A stretch of DNA of 13,380 bases from JBHIET01 sp046760785 (GCA_046760785.1 JBHIET010000088.1:1-13380), one strand, 5' to 3'; shown: positions 7,744-13,377, numbered from the stretch's first letter. The notes: generated from the letters alone by a model not told the origin. Made by a program: numbers and translations.

Positions 7744-8003
7744 ATATCCACAATCCCCATTCCTGGGCCCTGAGGTTACGCAACCTCCATATCTGGGGGG
7801 CAACAACTCGCAAACCAACTCCAATAGGCCATGCCTGTGGATAACCCTTCGATTTCTGTGGATAACAGGGGCAGGTTGGGGATAATCTTTGCCCGCAGGG
7901 AGAAGGCGGGGCTTTGCCTAAACGAGGCGGGCAACCATCCAGCCGCCCGCCTCGTGGGCTTACTCTTCTCTCTCCCCTGCTATCCACAACTGGTTGTGGA
8001 CAA
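7744..8003. promoter_or_regulatory. DnaA-box cluster
   Basis: Compared with TTATCCACA/TGTGGATAA, the sites are: 7744..7752 ATATCCACA (8/9, +), 7836..7844 TGTGGATAA (9/9, -), 7857..7865 TGTGGATAA (9/9, -), 7877..7885 TGGGGATAA (8/9, -), 7980..7988 CTATCCACA (8/9, +) and 7995..8003 TGTGGACAA (8/9, -). A weaker 7/9 site, CTCTCCACA, lies at 7723..7731. The three central boxes start 20 to 21 bp apart, about two helical turns, all in the same orientation. The last two form a facing pair with a 6-bp gap. Confidence 0.92.
7922..7955. repeat. GC-rich perfect inverted repeat inside oriC
   Basis: The 11-bp arms ACGAGGCGGGC (7922..7932) and GCCCGCCTCGT (7945..7955) are perfect complements around a 12-nt loop. 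It lies between the two groups of DnaA boxes. It could act as a terminator for dnaA transcripts (downstream bases are pyrimidine-rich but not a T-run) or as a structural element of the origin. Confidence 0.7.
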
Positions 8004-8341
8004 CGTATTCTGCTTACACCCTCATAGTTATGGCCCCGCGGCAGCTCCTCCATCACATCTAGGGCAAGACAACCTCAAAGTGTCCGTTCTCCCCACTTTC
8101 CAATGCCCTACTACTCCGACTGCAAAATGCAGTAGATCTTCAGACAATCCGGTTCTCAGCGCAGAACTGCCCAGAGGGATACATTAACCTTGAAAATCTA
8201 TACTTGCTGGTCGGTGTCTCCCTGCTGAGTAAAGGCCGCGTCGCTTTCGATGGCCACCTCGCTCTCTTTTCGCCGACCTAAACCTGCCGTTTTCACTGGG
8301 GCTGGAGCCGCCGCCGCTGGCTGCCCTGGCGACCCAACTGG

Positions 8342-9502
8342 CTAGCCACTGTCCCGGTTTTCCGTCCTGGCCCGCTCGTATACCCGCCCGAACTCGGCCA
8401 CGAACAGCGCCGCCACCTCGGGGTCGTGGATGATGAGCAGGTTCTCGTCGTTGTCCTCCTCCGCGCTGGCGGTAAAGTTGTACGACCCCAAGATGACCGT
8501 CGCGTCGTCAACGATGATCACCTTGTGATGCATGATGTACGGGTTGCCGTCGGGGAGCACGTCGTGGACCACGGTCCGCAGCCGTTCGTACTGGCTATAG
8601 TCCCGCTCAGCGTTGCGGTCCTCGATCACTCCTTGCACGACCACGCCCGCCCGCGCCCGCTCCAGCATCGCGTCGGCGATCTCTCGGCTGGTGAGGGTGA
8701 AGGCCATGAAGCGGATGCGGCTCTGCGCGCCCTCGATCTCGGCGATGAGTTGTGCTGCCACCTCATCCTCGGGCGCGAAGTAGTTCTCCACCTCGACCTG
8801 CCGCTCCTGCCTCTCCTCTCCTTCGCCGGTCTCGATGGTGATAGTGACGTGGGGGTTGGGCGTGTCGGCTGGAGAAGTGGGACCGAACTGACCGGTGAAC
8901 ATCTCCTCGAATTCGGCGGTGTAGTTCTCCGCCAGCGCGGGCGAGGCGATCAGGACGGCGTTGTTGTTGTTGCGGTAGGTTCCATTCTCGGTCAGGTTCC
9001 ACGACCCTGTCCACACCCACTGCCCATCAATGGCGACGAACTTGTCGTGCATCAGCCCGCTGTCGCGCCCGTCCTCGACGATGGGGATGCCGGCCCGGCG
9101 CAGCTCGGCCACGGCCTCCTCGCCGGCGTTGTCGCTTTCGATGACGAGACGCACCTGCAAATTATTATCGCGGTAGGCCGCGATCAATGCGTCGGCCACG
9201 CGGTCCAGATCAAAGTCGTAGGCGGCTACATCCACACTGGCCTCGGCCTGTTCGATCACCGTGACCAGTTCCTCGTCCAACCCGCCATGGTGGTAGGTTT
9301 CATCGTCTGGATAGCGGGGGCTGGTGAAGTAGACGCGGATCCAGTCGCCGCTCACCGTCTCTGTCACTGTGCGCGATCCGCCGAAGTCCAAGTTCAGCCC
9401 ACCGCAAGCCGCCTGGACGAGCGCCATGGCAATCAATGAACAATGAACAATGACCAATGACCAATTGGATGAGACAACCGATGTCCACGACCTATGCGTC
9501 AT
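8342..9502 (-). CDS. Phospholipase D-like protein with two HKD motifs, probable lipoprotein
   Basis: This 386-aa member of the PLD superfamily has two catalytic HxKxxxxD motifs: H152-D-K154...D159 followed by G-S-W-N, and H325-H-K327...D332 followed by G-S-Y-N-F-T. Both halves are intact, so phosphodiesterase or transphosphatidylase activity is likely, on lipid or nucleic acid. The N-terminus looks exported: a hydrophobic stretch (about 14..30) precedes A-A-C-G-G, with a potential lipidated Cys33, although Gln at -3 is not a standard lipobox. Residues about 12..23 of that stretch are encoded by a heptanucleotide repeat (9434..9468). Start alternatives are ATG 9502 (used here, overlapping the upstream gene by 11 bp) or an internal ATG at residue 26, which would leave almost no signal peptide. 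The same frame stays open for 47 codons beyond the TAG stop. Confidence 0.85.
   Translation of the reverse strand: MTHRSWTSVVSSNWSLVIVHCSLIAMALVQAACGGLNLDFGGSRTVTETVSGDWIRVYFTSPRYPDDETYHHGGLDEELVTVIEQAEASVDVAAYDFDLDRVADALIAAYRDNNLQVRLVIESDNAGEEAVAELRRAGIPIVEDGRDSGLMHDKFVAIDGQWVWTGSWNLTENGTYRNNNNAVLIASPALAENYTAEFEEMFTGQFGPTSPADTPNPHVTITIETGEGEERQERQVEVENYFAPEDEVAAQLIAEIEGAQSRIRFMAFTLTSREIADAMLERARAGVVVQGVIEDRNAERDYSQYERLRTVVHDVLPDGNPYIMHHKVIIVDDATVILGSYNFTASAEEDNDENLLIIHDPEVAALFVAEFGRVYERARTENRDSG
9434..9468 (-). repeat. 7-bp tandem repeat CAATGAA/C within the PLD gene 5' end
   Basis: On the + strand the units are caatgaa, caatgaa, caatgac, caatgac and caattgg. On the minus strand they read TTCATTG/GTCATTG and encode the N-W-S-L-V-I-V-H-C-S-L part of the PLD signal-peptide region. 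Such heptamers are a known type of dispersed short tandem repeat in cyanobacteria and Chloroflexota. Confidence 0.85.
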
Positions 9503-9785
9503 TCTCTGCCTCCCAGTCTTGCATCTGCTCGATCTCTGCCAGCAATGCCTGTACCCGTTCCACCTGGGCCTCAGGCGCGGTTTTGCCGGCCTCGCGGTTG
9601 ATGTGCTTCATCGTGCGCCGCAGGTCGGCAAGCTTCGTGTCAAACTGCTCTCGGGAACGTCCCTCCGCCTGTGCGATTCCCCAATCGAGTAGGACCCTGG
9701 CAGCGTCATCGGTCAGGCCGGCAGTGAAGGATTCGTCCTCCAGGATGCGCTCCACAGCGCGGAGACGGTTCTCCAAATCAGACAT
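9492..9785 (-). CDS. Small helical hypothetical protein
   Basis: This 97-aa hydrophilic protein is rich in Glu, Arg, Ala and Leu, and is probably almost all alpha-helix with coiled-coil tendency (for example about 60..92, heptad-like L/V/I spacing). It has no signal peptide or membrane segment, and I do not recognise a family. The ATG at 9785 is chosen over an upstream frame extension because GAGGGGGA precedes it by 2 to 3 bases and a good promoter lies 28 to 56 bp upstream. Its stop overlaps the predicted start of the PLD gene, so the two are probably co-transcribed. Their functional link is unknown. Confidence 0.72.
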   Translation of the reverse strand: MSDLENRLRAVERILEDESFTAGLTDDAARVLLDWGIAQAEGRSREQFDTKLADLRRTMKHINREAGKTAPEAQVERVQALLAEIEQMQDWEAENDA

Positions 9786-9812
9786 CGTCCCCCTCTCGCT
9801 AGCTCCCCCCAG

Positions 9813-9841
9813 AGTATAATGCCATGCGGCGTGTAGCACAA
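9813..9841 (-). promoter_or_regulatory. Minus-strand promoter for the small protein-PLD pair
   Basis: Read on the minus strand, TTGTGC (9841..9836) and TATACT (9818..9813) are separated by 17 bp. The site sits just upstream of the ATG at 9785 and 40 bp from the divergent GntR promoter -35, so one regulator could control both directions. Confidence 0.65.
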
Positions 9842-9881
9842 GCGACAATCCAGCATCCAGTAACGAGTTTCCTGCAGCCTC

Positions 9882-9910
9882 TTGACAAACCTCGAAAGTT
9901 GTGCTATAAT
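9882..9910 (+). promoter_or_regulatory. Fully consensus extended -10 promoter for the GntR operon
   Basis: TTGACA (9882..9887) and TATAAT (9905..9910) lie exactly 17 bp apart, with TGC directly before the -10 (extended -10). A loose inverted repeat TGCTA (9902..9906)/TAGCA (9929..9933) brackets the expected transcription start and could be an operator for the GntR protein encoded next; that part is weak. Confidence 0.88.
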
Positions 9911-9953
9911 ACCATTGAACTAGAGCATTAGCATATTGTGGAAATGTGAGAGT

Positions 9954-10349
9954 ATGAAATTACACATCGAACCGGGGAGCAAGGTTCCCATCTACGTCCA
10001 GGTCGAGGAGCAGATTCGCTCCCTCATCGCCGCTGGTCAACTGCGGCCCGGCGACCAATTGCCCACCATCCGCGAGTTGGCTGCCGACCTGCGGGTGAAC
10101 TACAACACCATCGCCCGCGTCTATCTCGACCTGGACCGCGACGGTGTCATCTCGACCCAACAGGGTCGGGGCACCTTCGTCGCAAGAGGGCCGGACGAGG
10201 AGCAGATGGCCCGTATGCGACAGGAAAAACTGCAGGCTATCGTGCACTCAGCCCTAGACGAGGCCCGCACGCTGGGGTACGCCCCCGGCGAGATCGCTGA
10301 GGTCTTCAGGGAGGAGCTGGCGCGCTGGCGAGAAAAGAACGGTGGATGA
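9954..10349 (+). CDS. GntR-family regulator, YtrA subfamily
   Basis: This 131-aa transcription factor has an N-terminal winged helix (about 10..78) with the family hallmarks P-I-Y-V-Q-V-E-E-Q-I, G-x-L-R-P-G-D-Q-L-P-T-I-R-E-L-A, V-N-Y-N-T-I-A-R-V-Y and the wing G-R-G-T-F-V. The short C-terminal helical tail (about 82..131) is the small dimerisation module of the YtrA subgroup, too short for a UTRA or FCD ligand domain. The ATG at 9954 gives the standard N-terminus; an upstream in-frame TTG at 9936 is less likely. YtrA proteins usually repress their own operon, which is often a membrane transporter. Here the downstream partners are an SPFH protein and other membrane-related genes, so the signal is probably membrane-related (inference). 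Confidence 0.93.
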   Translation: MKLHIEPGSKVPIYVQVEEQIRSLIAAGQLRPGDQLPTIRELAADLRVNYNTIARVYLDLDRDGVISTQQGRGTFVARGPDEEQMARMRQEKLQAIVHSALDEARTLGYAPGEIAEVFREELARWREKNGG

Positions 10350-10377
10350 ATATCAGCAACGCAGGAGGTAAAGTGCA

Positions 10378-11334
10378 ATGGTTGTGAAACCGGCAATAGG
10401 AGGCACACAGAAACGGAAGCAGGAGACCCAAGTTAACGGCATCGCTGTTCTTGTCTTCATCGTCCTGATGATTCTCTCCATCTTAATCGCCGTCCTGATG
10501 GGGGTGACCAACGTCCACTGGGCCTGGATCGTCGCTGAATTCTTCGTCCTCAATTTCATTGGCGTTTATGTTCTGATCGCCTTCAAGATCGCCGATCAGT
10601 GGGAGAAAGCCATCGTGCTGCGCCTGGGGAGATTCCTGGGGCTTAAGGGGCCTGGGCCTTTCTGGATCATCCCCATCGTGGACACCATCCCCGCCTGGGT
10701 GGATCACCGCGTGATGGTCAGCCCCTTCACCGCCGAGCGCACGCTGACCAAGGACACCGTGCCGGTGGACGTGGACGCGGTGCTCTTCTGGATGGTGTGG
10801 GACGCAGAGAAGGCGGCGCTGGAGGTGGAGGACTACCGGGCTGCCATCTCCTGGGCCGCGCAGACGGCGCTGCGGGAGATCATCGGGCAGATGGCCCTGG
10901 CCGACATCCTGGTGGGCCGGGCGAAGATGGACGCGGACCTCGCGCACATCATTGACGAGCGCACCACCCCCTGGGGCATCACCGTCCAGTCGGTTGAAAT
11001 CCGCGACATCGTCATTCCCGAGGCGCTGGAGGACGCGATGAGCCGCCAGGCCCAGGCCGAGCGGGAACGGCAGGCGCGGGTCATCCTGGGAGAGAGCGAG
11101 AAGCAGATCGCCGCTTCCTTCGCCGAGGCCGCCGAGGCCTATCGAGAGAACCCCACCGCCCTCCACCTGCGGGCGATGAACATGCTGTTCGAGGGGTTGC
11201 AGGAGCGCGGCGCTTTGGTCATCGTCCCCTCCAGCGCGGTGGACACGATGAACCTGGGGGGGGTGATGGGTGTGTCCGCGATGGCGGGGATGGTGCCGCA
11301 AATGATCCCCACCAAGGATAGCGACGAGGAGTAG
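10378..11334 (+). CDS. Slipin/SPFH (band 7) domain membrane protein
   Basis: This 318-aa protein of the stomatin/prohibitin (SPFH) superfamily organises membrane microdomains and is often paired with membrane proteases. Two hydrophobic segments (about 21..42 and 47..70) anchor it. The SPFH domain starts at E-K-A-I-V-L-R-L-G-R-F (76..86) and runs through P-F-W-I-I-P-I-V-D, T-K-D-T-V-P-V-D-V-D-A-V-L-F-W and V-E-I-R-D-I-V-I-P (206..214). An Ala/Glu/Arg-rich helix (about 215..260) and a short C-terminal tail follow. AGGAGG at 10363..10368, 9 bases before the ATG, fixes the start. The gene follows the GntR regulator by 28 bp and abuts the next gene by 1 bp, so the operon is tight. A longer antisense ORF exists but is a shadow. 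Confidence 0.92.
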   Translation: MVVKPAIGGTQKRKQETQVNGIAVLVFIVLMILSILIAVLMGVTNVHWAWIVAEFFVLNFIGVYVLIAFKIADQWEKAIVLRLGRFLGLKGPGPFWIIPIVDTIPAWVDHRVMVSPFTAERTLTKDTVPVDVDAVLFWMVWDAEKAALEVEDYRAAISWAAQTALREIIGQMALADILVGRAKMDADLAHIIDERTTPWGITVQSVEIRDIVIPEALEDAMSRQAQAERERQARVILGESEKQIAASFAEAAEAYRENPTALHLRAMNMLFEGLQERGALVIVPSSAVDTMNLGGVMGVSAMAGMVPQMIPTKDSDEE

Positions 11335-11335
11335 C

Positions 11336-11848
11336 GTGGTGACACAAGAGATGTGCATGGCCGACGAGGTCGAGGTAGTAGTCTCTGGTTTCTTCACCAC
11401 CCACCACTTCTTGCAGACGACGACGGGGGTCTTGGGCGAGCTGGTTGTGCCCGCCTTAAGCACGAGCGGCATCTTCCGCGCCACCGATGGACGGGAGTTG
11501 AGGGTGGAGCGGACGAGTTGGTGGCGGGGTTGGTACGAATTGCGGGAGGATGGGGTCGTGCTGGGCACAGCCCGCCCGCAAGGCTTCTGGCGGCGCACGA
11601 TGAACGTCGGGTTTCGGGGGGCAATGTACGAGTTGGTGCCCGCTGGCTTCTGGTCCCGTGGGTGGCATCTGGTTGACGAAGCAGGGACGGCGCTGCTGGA
11701 GATCCAACCGAGGGGTATCTTGCGTCGGGGGGCGTACTTGACGATTATGGGCCCAGTGAACGCCGATCTGCTCGTCTTTGCTTATTACCTGGTCAACGTG
11801 CGCTGGCAGGAGCAAGCGGCGGCAGCTAGCGCGGCGGCTGGGAGTTAG
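11336..11848 (+). CDS. Tubby C-terminal/LURP-one-like hypothetical protein
   Basis: This protein has 170 aa from the GTG at 11336; GTG 11339 (better spaced from GAGGAG at 11326..11331) and ATG 11357 are also possible. It has repeated beta-strand patterns: D-G-R-E-L-R-V-E-R, W-Y-E-L-R-E-D-G, W-H-L-V-D-E-A-G-T-A-L-L-E-I-Q-P-R-G, then L-T-I-M-G-P-V-N and a hydrophobic helix D-L-L-V-F-A-Y-Y-L-V-N-V-R-W. Such a chain of strands ending in a central hydrophobic helix resembles the tubby C-terminal/LURP-one/scramblase-like fold. This is pattern recognition, not a verified match. It starts 1 bp after the SPFH stop, so it is translationally coupled and a likely functional partner. A degraded copy of its C-terminus follows. 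Confidence 0.6.
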   Translation: MVTQEMCMADEVEVVVSGFFTTHHFLQTTTGVLGELVVPALSTSGIFRATDGRELRVERTSWWRGWYELREDGVVLGTARPQGFWRRTMNVGFRGAMYELVPAGFWSRGWHLVDEAGTALLEIQPRGILRRGAYLTIMGPVNADLLVFAYYLVNVRWQEQAAAASAAAGS

Positions 11849-11876
11849 AAGGGGCTTGGTTCACCCTGCACGCTCT

Positions 11877-11954
11877 GTTCACCGACGCCTACTGGCCTTT
11901 GCCTACTATCTGCTCATCACCCGCTGGCGGGAGGCCCGCCGGAGGCGTCATTAG
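11877..11954 (+). pseudogene. Remnant C-terminus of a second tubby-like paralogue
   Basis: Read in a frame different from the preceding gene, this stretch gives R-R-L-L-A-F-A-Y-Y-L-L-I-T-R-W-R-E-A and a stop at 11952..11954. It matches the C-terminal helix of that gene (D-L-L-V-F-A-Y-Y-L-V-N-V-R-W-Q-E). The core A-Y-Y-L plus R-W spacing is conserved, and many nucleotide differences fall at third codon positions. Nothing of the N-terminal part remains upstream. The simplest reading is a decayed tandem duplicate. Confidence 0.6.
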
Positions 11955-11991
11955 TGATAAAGTTGTTGCGATGTAGTGGGCACATCCTGCT

Positions 11992-12792
11992 ATGACTATG
12001 CTGTATCTGACATTCACTTTGCAGATTCTCGTCATGCTCGGCTTCCCGCTGGGCCTGTGGCTGCTCTTGCGGCGGCGGCCGGGAGTCACCTGGGGATTGA
12101 TCGGGGCGGGGGTGCTTGCCTTCATCGGTTCGCAGGTCGTGCACCTGCCACTGAACTGGGCGTTGGGTCTCTTGGGGGGCGAGCGCGGCGTGGCGCTGTG
12201 GCCGCTGCCGCTGATGGCGCTGGTTGCTGGTCTCAGCGCGGGGGTGTGCGAGGAGGCAGCCCGCTACCTGGTGCTCCGTTTCTGGCGGCGGGAGGCGCGC
12301 TCTTGGATACAGGGACTGGCTTTCGGCGCGGGTCACGGCGGCGTCGAGGCCATCATCTTTGGTCTATTAGTGGTCGTCAACTTCGCCGCGATGATCATAG
12401 TGCGTGGGATGGGCCCGGAGGCGCTGGGCCTCTCCGGCGAGATGTTGGAGCAGGTGGATGCTTTCTGGTCTACTCCCTGGTACCTGCCTCTTCTGGGCGG
12501 GCTGGAGCGAGTGTGCGCCATCACCATTCAAATCGCCTTGAGTCTGCTGGTGGTGCGGGCGCTCGTTCGCCGCAACGTGGGCTGGCTCCTGGCGGCGATT
12601 GGGGCGCACGCGTTGGTGGATGGCGTGGCGGTCTTTCTGGCCGGGCTGGGATGGCCCCCTTTGGCGTTGGAAGGGGTGGTGCTGTTCCTCGCACTGGGCG
12701 GGCTGGCACTCATCCTGGCGCTGCGAGGCCCTGAGCCTGTCAAAGGGCGGCCTCGTCCTGGCGATGTTTCACGTGAAACGTTTTCCGCGTGA
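11992..12792 (+). CDS. YhfC-family intramembrane glutamic protease
   Basis: This 266-aa polytopic protein resembles the YhfC group of CPBP/Rce1-type (glutamic) intramembrane metalloproteases. The conserved polar residues sit in membrane helices: E87-E88 in G-V-C-E-E-A-A-R-Y, H115 and E119 in G-A-G-H-G-G-V-E-A, E172-R173 in the L-E-R-V-C-A-I segment, and H206...D210 in A-H-A-L-V-D-G. About seven hydrophobic helices are visible. It is thought to cleave or process membrane substrates; the substrate is unknown. Its last 20 or so codons are built from foreign-looking elements: a dispersed repeat, the parS palindrome, and a heptamer that supplies the TGA stop. The ATG at 11992 has a weak ribosome site, and ATG 11998 is an alternative. 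Confidence 0.85.
   Translation: MTMLYLTFTLQILVMLGFPLGLWLLLRRRPGVTWGLIGAGVLAFIGSQVVHLPLNWALGLLGGERGVALWPLPLMALVAGLSAGVCEEAARYLVLRFWRREARSWIQGLAFGAGHGGVEAIIFGLLVVVNFAAMIIVRGMGPEALGLSGEMLEQVDAFWSTPWYLPLLGGLERVCAITIQIALSLLVVRALVRRNVGWLLAAIGAHALVDGVAVFLAGLGWPPLALEGVVLFLALGGLALILALRGPEPVKGRPRPGDVSRETFSA
12724..12755. repeat. Dispersed 'ctgagcctgtcaaaggg' repeat in a palindrome
   Basis: The core CTGAGCCTGTCAAAGGG (12731..12747) is flanked by 7-bp complementary arms CGAGGCC (12724..12730) and GGCCTCG (12749..12755). This kind of repeat is widespread in environmental GC-rich genomes, where one reading frame gives the well-known ALSLSKG peptide. Here the frame used by the YhfC gene reads G-P-E-P-V-K-G-R-P. 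Confidence 0.7.
12765..12780. promoter_or_regulatory. parS: parS centromere-like site for ParB
   Basis: TGTTTCACGTGAAACG matches the conserved bacterial parS consensus TGTTTCACGTGAAACA at 15 of 16 positions, and its 14-bp core GTTTCACGTGAAAC is a perfect palindrome. It lies about 4.8 kb from the DnaA boxes, as expected for ParB sites near the origin. It falls inside the final codons of the YhfC gene, encoding V-S-R-E-T. Confidence 0.93.
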
Positions 12793-12814
12793 GGCGTGAA
12801 ACGTGATGCGTGAC
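12787..12814 (+). repeat. 7-bp tandem repeat GCGTGAN after parS
   Basis: Four units are gcgtgag, gcgtgaa, acgtgat and gcgtgac. The first supplies the TGA stop (12790..12792) of the YhfC gene. The motif echoes the CGTGA half of parS, but the units are not themselves parS palindromes. Confidence 0.75.
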
Positions 12815-12843
12815 CAAGAGCTCACATTTCACCTTGCTCCCGC

Positions 12844-12871
12844 TTGCATCTCTTTCTATATCCCCTATAAT
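12844..12871 (+). promoter_or_regulatory. Promoter-like site before the transposase remnant
   Basis: TTGCAT (12844..12849) and TATAAT (12866..12871) are 16 bp apart, about 80 bp before the transposase start. It may drive the remnant or be coincidental. Confidence 0.45.
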
Positions 12872-12948
12872 TGCGGTGATGGCCCTCTGGCATTGAGATG
12901 AAGAATGTGGTATCATACAGCAAACAGGCAGTGCAGGAGGTGTCTGCT

Positions 12949-13361
12949 ATGGATACCAGTCAGTTCTTCTGCCCCAACGAAGAGTGCCCCGACTATGGAG
13001 TGCGAGGCCAAGGAAATATCGTGCACAACGGTCGGTATGGCAAACAACGCACCCAGCTCCTCAAGTGCAAAACGTGCGAGAAACCCTTCTCTGAGAACCG
13101 CAACACCCCCTTCTTTGGCCTGCGCACTCCCAAGGGAGAGGTGGTCTACGCTCTCCAGGAATTGGCCGAGCGGTGCTCAGGCGGCTGACATCAGTGCAGC
13201 CGGACCCGACCAAACCCAGACGCGGACGGTCTCACAAGCGGCCTGAGCGCAAGCGGAATCCTGGCTTGCTGTATGGGCAAGCGATCAAGCTGAAAGACAG
13301 CCGAGGACACGTGAAGGGTGTCCGCTGGGCGCACTGCTCCCTGGGACCTAGAGAACCTTGA
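12949..13361 (+). pseudogene. Internally deleted IS transposase remnant
   Basis: The N-terminal part starts at ATG 12949, behind GGAGG at 12937..12941 (M-D-T-S-Q-F-F-C-P-N). It encodes a zinc-ribbon of the InsA/IS1-like kind: C-x4-C in F-C-P-N-E-E-C-P and C-K-T-C-E-K-P-F-S-E with N-R-N-T-P-F-F. It ends at the stop 13186..13188 after E-L-A-E-R-C-S. From about 13185 another frame gives R-R-G-R-S-H-K-R-P-E-R-K-R-N-P-G-L-L-Y-G-Q-A-I-K, which looks like the C-terminal part of the same transposase type, stopping at 13359..13361. The helix-turn-helix and DDE catalytic core that should lie between are missing. It is inactive by itself. I cannot identify terminal inverted repeats. Confidence 0.7.
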
Positions 13362-13377
13362 AAACCCATACTCACTG
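13354..13377 (+). repeat. Possible second copy of a 24-nt motif found at 8186..8209
   Basis: The 24 bases here and at 8186..8209 share the exact 11-mer AACCTTGAAAA and 20 of 24 positions overall, with all differences being transitions. One copy ends the transposase remnant and the other lies at the edge of oriC. A match of this size could arise by chance in a window this long. Confidence 0.3.

Larger units (their letters stand above)
7710..8341. other. oriC: Putative chromosomal origin oriC (gene-free 632 bp)
   Basis: No credible gene lies between the stop of dnaA and the end of the convergent PLD gene. The interval holds a cluster of DnaA-box 9-mers in both orientations (7744..8003) and a GC-rich hairpin. 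A modestly AT-rich patch near 8181..8206 is the only duplex-unwinding candidate I can see. ORFs across it consist of box sequence and lack coding character. The change of GC skew across the window supports origin function. Confidence 0.85.

Noticed and set aside
7691..8056. 121-aa minus-strand ORF across oriC
   Set aside because: It overlaps the dnaA end and the box cluster; composition is not protein-like.
7831..8187. 118-aa plus-strand ORF across the DnaA boxes
   Set aside because: Its N-terminal part is a translation of DnaA boxes (V-D-N repeats) and there is no ribosome site or family signature.
8426..9439. 337-aa plus-strand ORF opposite the PLD gene
   Set aside because: Low-complexity Val/His/Asp-rich shadow; the minus strand carries two intact HKD motifs.
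10483..11598. 371-aa minus-strand ORF opposite the SPFH gene
   Set aside because: It is the antisense shadow of a GC-rich gene; its composition is His/Arg/Gly-rich with no domain, while the + strand has a clear SPFH protein and ribosome site.
12787..12814. Heptamers as additional parS sites
   Set aside because: They carry CGTGA half-motifs but no GTTTCACGTGAAAC palindrome.
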